Assembly: GCA_014860565.1 (NCBI GenBank)
Contig: JACZJN010000010.1
Coordinates: 1 to 38,874 of the forward strand
Direction: 5' to 3'
From: Bacteroidota bacterium
GTDB lineage: Bacteria; Bacteroidota; Ignavibacteria; SZUA-365
Length of the DNA: 38,874 nt
Part shown: positions 16,342 through 24,723 of the stretch, in pieces
Layout of the letters: every line of letters begins with the position of its first letter
Numbering within the stretch: the first letter of the stretch is position 1
The notes under the pieces: model-generated
Told to the model about the DNA's origin: nothing
What the model saw: only the letters and a program-made list of their open reading frames with translations
The model's database searches: none
Translations under genes and position numbers: made by a program

Positions 16342-16806
16342 ATGGAACAATCATCCGTCACGCGTTCACTCGTGGAAGATTTCGTGGCGCAGAAAACGCT
16401 GGCGCTAGCCGGAGCGTCGAGAAGCGGAAAGAAATTCGGGAACACGATTCTCAAGGAGTTGAAAGGCAAGGGATATACCGTGCACGTGGTACACCCGGAG
16501 GCCAGCCAAATAGACGGGGTTCCTTGCGTCCCTTCCCTCGCCGCCTTGCCGGAAGAGGTGGGCGGACTCGTACTGGCTGTCAAGCCGGCGGAAAGCGAGA
16601 AGCTCGTGCGCGAAGCGCATGCCGCAGGAATTTCCCGGATCTGGATGCAGCAGGGAGCAGCGTCGGGAGACGCCATCACCTATTGCGCGGAGAACGGCAT
16701 CGACGCCGTACACGGTGAATGCCTGCTGATGTTCGTCGAACCCGTGCAAAGCGTGCATTCCTTCCATCGCTGGCTGTGGAAAATATTCGGAAAACTTCCC
16801 ACATAA
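16342..16806 (+). CDS. CoA-binding domain protein
   Basis: 154 residues, a single Rossmann-type CoA-binding domain like that of succinyl-CoA synthetase alpha subunits and small YccU-type proteins: LALAGASRSGKKFGNTILKE (nucleotide-binding turn), YTVHVVHPEA, LVLAVKPAES, ISRIWMQQGA and HGECLLMFVEP. The family binds CoA, but its physiological role is mostly unknown. The ATG at 16342 is preferred because AAGGAA precedes it and homologues start about 20 residues before the first strand. An ATG 36 bases upstream (16306) is in frame but has no ribosome site. It is followed after 52 bases by a glycosyltransferase gene on the same strand. Confidence 0.85.
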   Translation: MEQSSVTRSLVEDFVAQKTLALAGASRSGKKFGNTILKELKGKGYTVHVVHPEASQIDGVPCVPSLAALPEEVGGLVLAVKPAESEKLVREAHAAGISRIWMQQGAASGDAITYCAENGIDAVHGECLLMFVEPVQSVHSFHRWLWKIFGKLPT

Positions 16807-16858
16807 CACGGGCCGCTCCGTCGTTCGAACGCAGCTCAATATCCCCGGAGAAGTATTC

Positions 16859-18457
16859 ATGGAGACCATGCCCGCCTCCTCTCCGCAGACGGTCTCGCGC
16901 GTGCGTGTCAGCGCCGGCATGCTGGCAATGCTTATCGGAGCAGCGGCCGTTCTGCTCCATGCGCTCGTCGCTGTGTTTACTCCGTACGGCATTTTTCGCG
17001 ACGAGCTGTACTACATCGCCTGCAGCAAGCGCCTTGCCTTCGGATATGTGGACCATCCGCCGCTCTCTATCGTGACCCTGTTTGTCGCGAGGAATCTCCT
17101 CGGTGATTCCATGTTCGCGATTCGTCTGGTTGCCGCACTGCTGTCCGGCCTCACGACCTGGCTGACGGGAATGATCGCGTTGCGCATGGGAGGATCACGT
17201 TTCGCCGTCGCAATCGCCTGCCTGGCTGCCATGCTCACGCCGATCAGCATTGCGATGCATTCGGTGTATTCGATGAATGCACTCGATCACTTTTTCTGGA
17301 CCCTGGGAGCCTGGCTCTTTCTGCCGCTTGTCGAGATGACGAAAGAGGGAGAACCCTCGCTCGAGACATCCGTACGACAAAAATACTGGTGGCTCCTCCT
17401 GGGACTTCTCATCGGACTCGGCAGCATGAACAAAATCGGCATGCTGTGGTTTGCCGCTGGCATCGCCGTTGCCGTGCTGTTCACTCCGTTGCGTCGACAA
17501 CTGCGTACGCCCTGGCCCTGGGTCGCAGCGGGCATCGCAGTGCTGCTGTTTCTCCCCTATGTGCTGTGGAATGCCGCGAACGACTTCGCACATCTCGAAT
17601 TCATCCGCAACGCAACGACGATGAAGTACGGGGGGATCTCCCGGCTCGGCTTTCTGAGGGACCTCTTTCTGGAAGTGAATCCGCTGTATGTCCCGCTGTT
17701 TCTGATCGGACTCTGGTATCTGTTCCTTCATCCGAAGGGGAAGGCCTTTCGCGCGCTCGGAATGGTATTCCTCGTCGCATTCGCGATCCTCTTTCTGAAT
17801 GGACACAGCAAGGCGGAATATCTTTCACCCACGTTCCCGATGATTTTCGCGGCAGCCGGCGTGTGGCTTGAAAGCGTGTCGCAGCGACGCCCTTCCGTGC
17901 TGAGGCCCGTGCTCGTCGTGTGGGTCGTGGCGGCCGGACTTCTCCTCCTGCCGTTTGCCGCGCCCGTGCTGCCGGCAGCCGCCTTCGTCAAATACACCGA
18001 TCTGCTCGGAGTCAGCCATCCCAACTCCGAAAGCAGAAATCTGGATGTGCTTCCACAATTCTTTGCCGACATGCACGGGTGGGAGGATTTCGCAAAAACG
18101 ATTTCAAAGGTCTATCTTTCCCTTCCGGAGAAAGAACGCCGTGACGCAGTGGTGTTCGCGAGGAACTACGGACAGGCCGGAGCGATCGAGTACTACGCGG
18201 ACCGATATCCCGCACCACGTGTCATAGCCGTGCACAACAACTACTGGCTGTGGGGGTATCCGGAGCAGATCGGTACCGTTATCGTCATCGGCGGCGAAGA
18301 AAAAACACATCGCGCTTCCTGCGACGAGGCGGTCGAGGCCGCGGTATTTCGCAGTTCCTACGTCATGCCGTACGAAAACAATCAGACGATCTGGATTTGC
18401 CGGGGACTGCGGCGTTCGATCAAGGTTATCTGGAAGGAAGAAAAAGTTTACATTTAA
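16859..18457 (+). CDS. GT39-type (ArnT/PMT-like) membrane glycosyltransferase
   Basis: 532 residues, an inner-membrane protein with about ten hydrophobic segments and a soluble C-terminal portion. [20 protein letters not shown] followed by HPPLS (about residues 45-70) is the hallmark of this GT-C family: an acidic periplasmic loop (DE...) with the catalytic Asp and a D-H-P-P motif. Members transfer a sugar from a polyprenyl-phosphate donor to lipid A, protein or another acceptor. The acceptor here is unknown. The C-terminal region has [20 protein letters not shown], also seen in homologues. Two ATGs (16859, 16868) are possible; GGAGAAG lies just before the first. Confidence 0.88.
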   Translation: METMPASSPQTVSRVRVSAGMLAMLIGAAAVLLHALVAVFTPYGIFRDELYYIACSKRLAFGYVDHPPLSIVTLFVARNLLGDSMFAIRLVAALLSGLTTWLTGMIALRMGGSRFAVAIACLAAMLTPISIAMHSVYSMNALDHFFWTLGAWLFLPLVEMTKEGEPSLETSVRQKYWWLLLGLLIGLGSMNKIGMLWFAAGIAVAVLFTPLRRQLRTPWPWVAAGIAVLLFLPYVLWNAANDFAHLEFIRNATTMKYGGISRLGFLRDLFLEVNPLYVPLFLIGLWYLFLHPKGKAFRALGMVFLVAFAILFLNGHSKAEYLSPTFPMIFAAAGVWLESVSQRRPSVLRPVLVVWVVAAGLLLLPFAAPVLPAAAFVKYTDLLGVSHPNSESRNLDVLPQFFADMHGWEDFAKTISKVYLSLPEKERRDAVVFARNYGQAGAIEYYADRYPAPRVIAVHNNYWLWGYPEQIGTVIVIGGEEKTHRASCDEAVEAAVFRSSYVMPYENNQTIWICRGLRRSIKVIWKEEKVYI

Positions 18458-18489
18458 CGATAACAGTCGTATTCAATCGAGGAGAGATA

Positions 18490-19488
18490 ATGGAATATCG
18501 TTTTCTGGGAGGCTCCGGCCTTCGCATTTCCGCACTTTCGTTTGGCTCGTGGGTGACGTTCGGCGATCAGGTCGATGAAGATGCCGCCGCCGCCTGCATG
18601 AAGGAAGCCTATAATGCCGGAGTGAATTTCTTCGACAATGCCGAGGCGTATTCCGCCGGATTGTCAGAAACCATGATGGGCAACATCATCGCGAAGACGG
18701 GATGGAAGCGGAGCGACCTCGTGCTTTCGACGAAGATTTTCTGGGGCGGCGACGGTCCGAACGATACCGGCCTTTCACGCAAGCATATCATGGAGGGTAC
18801 TCACGCCGCGCTCAAACGCCTGCAGACCGATTATGTGGACCTGATTTTCTGCCATCGCCCGGACATCTACACCCCGATCGAGGAAACCGTGTGGGCGATG
18901 AACACGCTCATTCAGCAAGGGAAGGTGATGTACTGGGGCACCAGCGAATGGAGCGCCGAGCGCATCCGCGAAGCGCATGATTTCGCGCGCCGCGAACACC
19001 TGATCCCCCCGATCATGGAGCAGCCGGAATACAACATGTTCAAGCGCGATCGCGTGGAAGCGGAATACGAGCGTCTGTACAGCGAAATCGGCCTCGGTCT
19101 GACGATCTGGAGTCCGCTCGCCACGGGACTGCTCACCGGGAAATACAACGAAGGCATTCCCGATGGCACCCGCCTCGCGCTTCCGGAATACGAGTGGCTG
19201 CGCAATCGCCTCATGAAAAAAGGCTGGGAAGAGAAAATCGAGAAAACCCGCAAGCTGCAGAAAATCGCGGATGAAATCGGCGCGACGCTCGCCCAGATGG
19301 CGATCGCCTGGTGCCTGATGAATCCCGATGTGAGCACGGTCATCACCGGCGCCTCGCGCGCGGAACAGGTGGTCGAAAACATGAAGGCGCTCGATGTCGT
19401 CGAGAAGCTCGAAGAAGACGTGCTGCTCGCCATCGAGGACATCCTCGACAACGAACCCGCCGAGGAAGTCGACTGGCGCCGCCTGTAA
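18490..19488 (+). CDS. Aldo/keto reductase, voltage-gated K-channel beta-subunit type
   Basis: 332 residues, an NADPH-dependent (alpha/beta)8-barrel oxidoreductase. The catalytic tetrad is visible: Asp49 and Tyr54 in FFDNAEAYS, Lys82 in STKIFW and His122 in [16 protein letters not shown] and [14 protein letters not shown] are typical of AKR6/Kv-beta-like bacterial proteins, and [18 protein letters not shown] is the cofactor-binding end. The ATG at 18490 follows GAGGAGAG. Earlier in-frame codons belong to the 3' end of the upstream gene in another frame. The substrate cannot be deduced. It is followed by a hairpin repeat region rather than a classic terminator. Confidence 0.92.
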   Translation: MEYRFLGGSGLRISALSFGSWVTFGDQVDEDAAAACMKEAYNAGVNFFDNAEAYSAGLSETMMGNIIAKTGWKRSDLVLSTKIFWGGDGPNDTGLSRKHIMEGTHAALKRLQTDYVDLIFCHRPDIYTPIEETVWAMNTLIQQGKVMYWGTSEWSAERIREAHDFARREHLIPPIMEQPEYNMFKRDRVEAEYERLYSEIGLGLTIWSPLATGLLTGKYNEGIPDGTRLALPEYEWLRNRLMKKGWEEKIEKTRKLQKIADEIGATLAQMAIAWCLMNPDVSTVITGASRAEQVVENMKALDVVEKLEEDVLLAIEDILDNEPAEEVDWRRL

Positions 19489-19498
19489 AACATATCTC

Positions 19499-19562
19499 CG
19501 GAGGATGAGCCTTCAGGCTCGTCCTCCGCAGAAGGGAAACGGACGACCCTGAAGGGTCATCC
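19499..19562. repeat. Two hairpin units of a dispersed intergenic repeat
   Basis: Unit 1 (19499-19528): CGGAGGATGAGCC, loop TTCA, GGCTCGTCCTCCG, a 13-bp stem with one G-T pair. Unit 2 (19541-19562): GGACGACCC, TGAA, GGGTCATCC with one mismatch. A third copy of unit-1-like sequence lies inverted at 24621-24642. They may act as terminators or RNA stabilisers for the genes they follow. Confidence 0.8.
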
Positions 19563-19600
19563 TCCACGGAGGGAAAGCGGAGGATTCAAAAAGGATACGC

Positions 19601-20827
19601 ATGTACAATTATCAATTCGACGGCAGATATTTCGCACAGGCGCCGGGCAAGATGGAGGCGATGTGCGCGGATGAACTGCGGGAACTAGGCGCGACCGACG
19701 TCGAGGCCGCCTACCGCGGCGTGTACTTCAGCGCGGACAAAGCGACGTTGTATCGCATCAACTACATGTCGCGCATGCTGTCGCGCGTGCTCGCGCCCTT
19801 GATCTCCATCCGCTGCCGGGATACCGAAGAACTGACTGCGACGTCGCGGAAGATCGCCTGGGAAACGTTTTTCACCGTGGATCAAACCTTCGCGATCACC
19901 GCATCCGTGACGAAAAGCAGCATCAACAACTCCCTGTACGCCGCGCAGTGCCTCAAAGACGGTATCGTGGATCACTTCCGCGACGTGTCGCGCGGCGTGC
20001 GTCCGTCGGTGGAGACCGTCAATCCCGACGTGCGGCTGAATCTGCATATCGAAGAAGACCGCGCCGTCATCAGTCTCGACACATCGGGCGAATCGCTGCA
20101 CAAACGCGGCTACCGCCTGCTCGCAGGCGAAGCGCCGATGCAGGAAACACTCGCCGCCGCCATCATCCGGCAGACGGGGTGGGACGGCGAGACGCCGTTG
20201 TGGGACTGCATGTGCGGTTCGGGCACCTTGCTCTGCGAGGCGCTCATGCATTACTGCCGCATGCCCGCACAGCTGCTGCGCAGGAATTTCGGTTTCTTCT
20301 ACTTGCCGGATTTCGAAGAGAAAACGTGGAAGAACGTGAAGGCGGAGTGCGACGCGCAGATGCGTCCGCTGCCGCGCGGACTCATCTCCGGCAGCGACAT
20401 TTCTCCCGCGGCAGTATCGGTGGCGAAGGAGAATCTCTCCCGTCTGCCGTATTCAGAGGCCGTCACGCTGAAGCGCCAGGCGTTCCAGCGTGTGAAGGAA
20501 TTCGAGAACGGAACTCTGCTCGCGAATCCTCCCTATGGCATTCGCATGGGGGAACTGGAGGAAGTGAAGCTCCTGTACACCGAGCTCGGTGATTTCATCA
20601 AGCAGCATTGCAAGGGAAGTACGGCCTTCATCTACATGGGCGATCCGGAACTGCGGAAGTCCATCGGACTCAAGACCAGCCGGCGCATTCCGCTGGTCAA
20701 CGGCAAGCTCGAAGGCGTGCTCGTGCGCATCGACAGCTACGAGGGCAGCAAGAAACCCTATTACGCCGAATACAAAGCCCAGGAAAACGAAGAAGAAACC
20801 ACGAAGGGATCGGATCGCGGGGAATAA
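19601..20827 (+). CDS. THUMP-domain class I RNA methyltransferase (RlmL N-terminal-like)
   Basis: 408 residues. An N-terminal ferredoxin-like/THUMP RNA-binding region (about residues 5-160, FAQAPGKMEAMCADELRELG) precedes a Rossmann methyltransferase domain. That domain has LWDCMCGSGTLLCEALMH (SAM-binding motif I, about 205), ISGSDISPAAVSVAKENL (motif II) and LLANPPYG (motif IV, NPPY). This layout is that of the YcbY/RlmL N-terminal half and YpsC, which methylate guanine N2 in 23S rRNA. The rRNA position in this organism is inferred, not seen. The ATG at 19601 is preceded by AAAAAGGATACGC. The acidic C-terminal end (ENEEETTKG) is not conserved in the family. Confidence 0.9.
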   Translation: MYNYQFDGRYFAQAPGKMEAMCADELRELGATDVEAAYRGVYFSADKATLYRINYMSRMLSRVLAPLISIRCRDTEELTATSRKIAWETFFTVDQTFAITASVTKSSINNSLYAAQCLKDGIVDHFRDVSRGVRPSVETVNPDVRLNLHIEEDRAVISLDTSGESLHKRGYRLLAGEAPMQETLAAAIIRQTGWDGETPLWDCMCGSGTLLCEALMHYCRMPAQLLRRNFGFFYLPDFEEKTWKNVKAECDAQMRPLPRGLISGSDISPAAVSVAKENLSRLPYSEAVTLKRQAFQRVKEFENGTLLANPPYGIRMGELEEVKLLYTELGDFIKQHCKGSTAFIYMGDPELRKSIGLKTSRRIPLVNGKLEGVLVRIDSYEGSKKPYYAEYKAQENEEETTKGSDRGE

Positions 20828-20858
20828 CACAAAGACACGAAGACACAAAGACACGAGG
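20827..20858 (+). repeat. Tandem 16-base repeat of an AAAGACACGAAG family
   Basis: ACACAAAGACACGAAG (20827-20842) is followed directly by ACACAAAGACACGAGG (20843-20858). A degenerate inverted relative (CTTCGTGTTTCTTTTTCGCG, then TCTTTGTGTC) lies at 21568-21604 upstream of priA. Confidence 0.75.
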
Positions 20859-20864
20859 ATATGG

Positions 20865-20902
20865 TAAAAAACAAGAACCCCGGGACGTTGCCCGGGGTTC
20901 TT
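20865..20902 (-). terminator. Rho-independent terminator of the thrombospondin-repeat gene
   Basis: AAGAACCCCGGG (20873-20884) pairs perfectly with CCCGGGGTTCTT (20891-20902), loop of six. On the minus strand it is followed by GTTTTTTACC. It may also slow plus-strand transcription from the methyltransferase gene. Confidence 0.85.
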
Positions 20903-20939
20903 CATTCAATTCTCGTTATCGTGTCGTGGTGTCGCGTGC

Positions 20940-21395
20940 TTACTTGCCGCGGCGACCGGAGCGCGTCGCGGAACCTGCCGGAGCCGGGGTGCCGGTGCCG
21001 GTGCAGACGCCCGTGCCCGTGCCGCCGTTACCACTGCCGCGCAGTGCGCGTCCTGCCGGGGAACCCGTTCCGCTGCCGGGTACGAAGTCGGGATCCTGTC
21101 CGTTGGGGATGCCGTCGCCGTCAGCGTCGGGAGCATTGTCATTGATGCCGTCACCGTCTGCATCGACGAAACCGCGGCCGTTGGTATTCAGGCGCGTGCC
21201 GGTCCAGTCGGGATCCTGTCCGTTGGGGATGCCGTCGCCGTCATCGTCCATGGCGTTGTCGTTGATGCCGTCGGCGTTCGCGTCGACGAAGCCCTTGTTG
21301 GCCGGCTTGCCCTGGGCATAGCTGCTGTTGGTGTTGACGACGGTGAGCGTGAGCGCGAAGGCTGCGAGTGCGAGGAGGGAAAGAATGCGTTTCAT
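20940..21395 (-). CDS. Secreted thrombospondin type 3 repeat (calcium-binding) protein
   Basis: 151 residues. The signal peptide MKRILSLLALAAFALTLTVV...SYAQG is cleaved probably after YAQ. Then come Asp/Asn-rich repeats: FVDANADGINDNAMDDDGDG, IPNGQDPDW, FVDADGDGINDNAPDADGDG and IPNGQDPDF. These are DxDxDGxxD calcium loops of thrombospondin type 3 kind, common in surface proteins of this group. The tail is Gly/Thr/Ser-rich and basic at the end (GSATRSGRRGK), without a T9SS sorting domain. The ATG at 21393-21395 has GGAG nine bases before it, and codons further upstream look non-coding. Two near-identical DNA copies of the repeat (about 21085-21125 and 21208-21248) show recent internal duplication. 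Confidence 0.75.
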   Translation of the reverse strand: MKRILSLLALAAFALTLTVVNTNSSYAQGKPANKGFVDANADGINDNAMDDDGDGIPNGQDPDWTGTRLNTNGRGFVDADGDGINDNAPDADGDGIPNGQDPDFVPGSGTGSPAGRALRGSGNGGTGTGVCTGTGTPAPAGSATRSGRRGK

Positions 21396-21638
21396 GATGA
21401 ACTCCAGTATTTTGTGAAAGGTGGTCTGTGTATGCTTCTGTCCTTGGAGATACCACAACCGTGCCAAAAGCAAAAAACCTTGATACGGACACATTTTCGC
21501 CATTTACTCTTCCAGCATACAATATCCTCGGCAAGTGTCGTCGCGGGGTATGGCAAAGATTGTCGATCTTCGTGTTTCTTTTTCGCGTCTTTGTGTCTTT
21601 GAGGTTTTTTCTTCCTCCCGGTCTGGATAATTTAGAAG
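21396..21638. other. Divergent intergenic region between the thrombospondin-repeat gene and priA
   Basis: It must contain both promoters, but I could not pick convincing -35/-10 pairs. It includes the degenerate repeat at 21568-21604 and a T-rich stretch just before priA. Confidence 0.4.
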
Positions 21639-24128
21639 ATGCACGAGAAACTCTACGCCGATATCGCCGTACCGAGCGTGCCGAAAGACACGCTCACCTA
21701 TGCGGTGCCCGACGGACTGTGCGAACGCATGCAGCCCGGGGTACGGGTCATGGTGCCGCTGGGACGGCGTCTGCTCATGGGCTTTGTCATCCGCGTGCAT
21801 GACCGTATGCCCGATTTCGCGCTCAAGGCCGTACAGCAGGTACTGGATCCCGCACCCGTGATCACGCCCGAGGTGATGCAGCTCTGCGACTGGGTGCATC
21901 GGTACTACGTATGCGGACTGGGCGAGGCGATCAAAGCGGCACTGCCGCAGGGGATGGACGTCGATACCGCACGCTATGTGTCGCTTTGTACCGAGGATGA
22001 GGAGCTGATCGCCCGGGTTGTCGGACGCTCGAAAACGAAAGCGGCGATCATCGACGCCCTGCGCACCGGGGAGGTTATGACCGAAGAAGAGTTGCTCGCG
22101 CTCAGTGGCGTGCGGTCTATTTCCGCGCAGTTGCGAGAACTTCTCATGGAAGGGGTTGCGCAGGTGGAATCCACCATCGAGCGGCCGGCGGCGCGCGCTA
22201 AAATCGTGCTCACGGTGCGACTGGTGGATCCATGGCAGAAGCGCGAAAAAATCGCCGAGGTCATGGAGATTCTCGAATCCCGCGCTCCCAAGCAGGCGAA
22301 TATCGTCGCGACGCTCTGGAAGCATCACGGACAGGGACGCCGCACGGTGCAGATGGCGGATCTCGTACGCGAGGCACGCGCGTCGAGCGCGCAGGTCCGG
22401 GCGCTCGAGGAGAAGGACATCGTCGAGATTCTCGAGGAAGAAGTCACGCGCGAATGGGAAATCCGCTACGCGGAAAAGAAAAAGAAAATCACCCTGACCG
22501 AAGCGCAGCGTCGCGTACATGGCGCCATCAGCGAAGCCGTGGATGCCGAAGCCCATCAGACGATGCTGCTGTATGGCGTGACGGGCAGCGGGAAAACGCA
22601 GGTGTATATCGAGGCGATTCGGCACACGCTGGCGAAAGGGAAAAGCGCCCTCGTCCTCGTGCCGGAAATTTCGCTCACACCGCAGTTTGTCTACCGCATC
22701 AGGGAAGCATTCGGGAAAGACGTCACCGTGATGCATAGCAGGATGTCGGTGGGCGAGCGCTTCGACGCATGGCGGCTGACGCTGGCAGGCGAATATCGCG
22801 TCGTGGTCGGTGTGCGTTCGGCGGTGTTTGCCCCGCTGGCGGATATCGGACTCATCGTCGTCGACGAAGAGCAGGAGGCCAGCTACAAGCAGTCCGACAG
22901 CGTGCCCCGCTATCACGGGCGCGACGCCGCCATCATGCGTGGGTGGCTCGAGCAGGTGCCCGTCTTGCTCGGATCGGCTACGCCGTCGGCGGAGAGCTGG
23001 CACAATGCACACAGCGGGAAATACGCCTGGCTCGAGCTGCCCGAACGCGTCGACAATGCGGTATTGCCGGTATTCGAAACCGTGGACATGGCGGAGGCCC
23101 GGCGCCAGCGCCTTCTGCGGGGCGCCTTTTCCACCACCTTGGTCGATGAAATTCGGAGCCGCTGCGAGCGGGGCGAGGCAAGTATCATTCTCCATAACAG
23201 GCGTGGCTTCGCGCCGCATGTGGAATGCCGCGACTGCGGATATGTCGAGGAATGCGAGAACTGCAGCATCTCGATGACTTTCCATAAGGACGCCGTGCTG
23301 CTCCGCTGTCATTACTGCGGGGCGACACGCAAGGTCCCGGTCATCTGTCCCGAATGCGGCGGTACCGATCTCGACAATGTGGGCGCCGGAACGCAGCGCG
23401 TGGAAGAAGATCTGAAAGCCGAGCTGCCCCAGGCCCGCATCATCCGCATGGATGCAGACAGTACGCGACGGAAGGGCGCGCACGATCTACTGCTCACCGC
23501 CTTCAGTCAGGGCGAAGCCGACGTGCTGCTTGGAACGCAGATGGTGGCGAAAGGACTCGATTTCGACCGGGTAACCCTAGTCGGCGTCGTCGCGGCCGAA
23601 CAGTCGCTGCTCATCCCCGACTTCCGTTCCTCCGAACGGACGATGCAGCTGCTGACGCAGGTCGCGGGTCGTGCGGGACGCGGTTCGCGTCCGGGTACGG
23701 TTGTGCTCCAGGCCTCGCAGCCCCAGCATCCGGTGCTGCAGTTTGTGCTGCGCCATGATTATCCCGGCTTCATGGAGAGCGAACTGCGCAGCAGGAAAGC
23801 ACTTTATTACCCGCCGTTTTCCCGTATCGTGCAGCTGACCTTCAGCGGCGAGGACGAACGCGCCGTGGAGCAGACCGCGAAGCTGTACCATATTTCGCTC
23901 GGCAGGGAGGAGCACTTTTTCTCCATGCATGCGCCACAGCCTGCGCTGCTGAGCCGCATCAACCGCCGCTACCGCTGGCAGCTTCTTCTGCGGGTGGAGA
24001 AAACCCGCGACGGCGACGGCAGTAAAATCGGCGATGCCCTGCGGCGGGCCGAAGAATATTACCTGCGCCAGGCGCGCAACAAGTCTGTGCATATAAGCAT
24101 CGACGTCGATCCTCACAACATGATGTAA
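21639..24128 (+). CDS. priA: Primosomal replication-restart helicase PriA
   Basis: 829 residues. PriA recognises stalled forks and reloads the replicative helicase. The N-terminal 3'-DNA-binding domain (TYAVPDGLCERMQPGVRVMV) is followed by the superfamily 2 helicase core: GVTGSGKTQVY (Walker A, about 313), VDEEQEASYKQ (DEAH-type box) and GSATPSAES. The eight-Cys zinc region is CRDCGYVEECENC...CHYCG...CPECGG (about 530-570), followed by QVAGRAGRGSRPG (motif VI). Length is normal. The ATG at 21639 fits the family start (MHEKLYADIAVP...), although no strong ribosome site precedes it. A 659-codon antisense open frame is a composition artefact. A DUF2721 gene starts ten bases after the stop. Confidence 0.96.
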   Translation: MHEKLYADIAVPSVPKDTLTYAVPDGLCERMQPGVRVMVPLGRRLLMGFVIRVHDRMPDFALKAVQQVLDPAPVITPEVMQLCDWVHRYYVCGLGEAIKAALPQGMDVDTARYVSLCTEDEELIARVVGRSKTKAAIIDALRTGEVMTEEELLALSGVRSISAQLRELLMEGVAQVESTIERPAARAKIVLTVRLVDPWQKREKIAEVMEILESRAPKQANIVATLWKHHGQGRRTVQMADLVREARASSAQVRALEEKDIVEILEEEVTREWEIRYAEKKKKITLTEAQRRVHGAISEAVDAEAHQTMLLYGVTGSGKTQVYIEAIRHTLAKGKSALVLVPEISLTPQFVYRIREAFGKDVTVMHSRMSVGERFDAWRLTLAGEYRVVVGVRSAVFAPLADIGLIVVDEEQEASYKQSDSVPRYHGRDAAIMRGWLEQVPVLLGSATPSAESWHNAHSGKYAWLELPERVDNAVLPVFETVDMAEARRQRLLRGAFSTTLVDEIRSRCERGEASIILHNRRGFAPHVECRDCGYVEECENCSISMTFHKDAVLLRCHYCGATRKVPVICPECGGTDLDNVGAGTQRVEEDLKAELPQARIIRMDADSTRRKGAHDLLLTAFSQGEADVLLGTQMVAKGLDFDRVTLVGVVAAEQSLLIPDFRSSERTMQLLTQVAGRAGRGSRPGTVVLQASQPQHPVLQFVLRHDYPGFMESELRSRKALYYPPFSRIVQLTFSGEDERAVEQTAKLYHISLGREEHFFSMHAPQPALLSRINRRYRWQLLLRVEKTRDGDGSKIGDALRRAEEYYLRQARNKSVHISIDVDPHNMM

Positions 24129-24137
24129 AAGACCTCC

Positions 24138-24617
24138 ATGACTGAAATCACAACCCCCATCGCCCAGCAGACCATTCAGGCGATTCTCACTCCAGCCTTG
24201 ATGATCTCCGCCTGCGGACTGCTCCTGCTCGGACTCAACAACCGCTACGCCATCGTCATCAGCCGCATCCGCATACTCAATGACGAGAAAAGGCGGAAAC
24301 TCGCCGATCCGGAAGGCATCGACCGCGAGTACGTCGACGCCCTTCGTTTCGAAAGCGTGCTGCAACAGATTCCCTCGCTCCTGACTCGCGCGAATTATCT
24401 CCGCCGCTCCCTGATATTTCTCTGGCTGGGCGTGATCGGATATCTCGTCTCATCGATTCTTCTCGGCCTGGGACTTTTCTTCGGGCTCAATGCCGCGGCC
24501 TTTGCGGTGTGGATCTTTCTCCTCGGCCTTGTCAGCGCGGCGGTCGGCGTCGTGTTCGCCCTGCTCGACATCACACTGGCGTTCCGGGTGTTGAAGCTCG
24601 AAGTAGAAATTTATTAG
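24138..24617 (+). CDS. DUF2721 family membrane protein
   Basis: 159 residues matching the DUF2721 pattern. An N-terminal helix (LTPALMISACGLLLLGLNNRY, about 17-37) is followed by a charged cytoplasmic stretch with VISRIRILNDEKRRKL, then two further membrane helices (LIFLWLGVIGYLVSSILLGL and WIFLLGLVSAAVGVVFALLD). Function in the family is unknown. The ATG lies ten bases after the priA stop with GACCTCC between, so they are probably cotranscribed. No enzyme motif is visible. Confidence 0.88.
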   Translation: MTEITTPIAQQTIQAILTPALMISACGLLLLGLNNRYAIVISRIRILNDEKRRKLADPEGIDREYVDALRFESVLQQIPSLLTRANYLRRSLIFLWLGVIGYLVSSILLGLGLFFGLNAAAFAVWIFLLGLVSAAVGVVFALLDITLAFRVLKLEVEIY

Positions 24618-24620
24618 AAG

Positions 24621-24642
24621 GGACGAGCCTGAAGGCTCATCC
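24621..24642. repeat. Third copy of the GGACGAGCC hairpin repeat
   Basis: GGACGAGCC, TGAA, GGCTCATCC: the reverse complement of unit 1 at 19499-19528, directly after the DUF2721 stop. Confidence 0.8.
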
Positions 24643-24658
24643 TCTGGAGGGAGGAGCG

Positions 24659-24695
24659 AAAAAAATCCCCGTCACGCGTTGGGAGCGTGACAGGG
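24659..24695 (-). terminator. Rho-independent terminator of the beta-helix gene
   Basis: Minus-strand stem CCCTGTCACGC, loop TCCCAAC, GCGTGACGGG (one bulge), then ATTTTTTTC. It lies 28 bases past the stop at 24724. Confidence 0.85.
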
Positions 24696-24723
24696 AAAGT
24701 TCTGCCAGTAACGGTAGGGTCGA

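Noticed and set aside
20827-20858. CRISPR array
   Set aside because: Two adjacent 16-base units without spacers and no cas genes nearby.
21504-23483. Open frame of 659 codons on the minus strand
   Set aside because: Antisense to priA, whose motifs are complete; no ribosome site or family match, and its His/Arg-rich composition is typical of a shadow frame.
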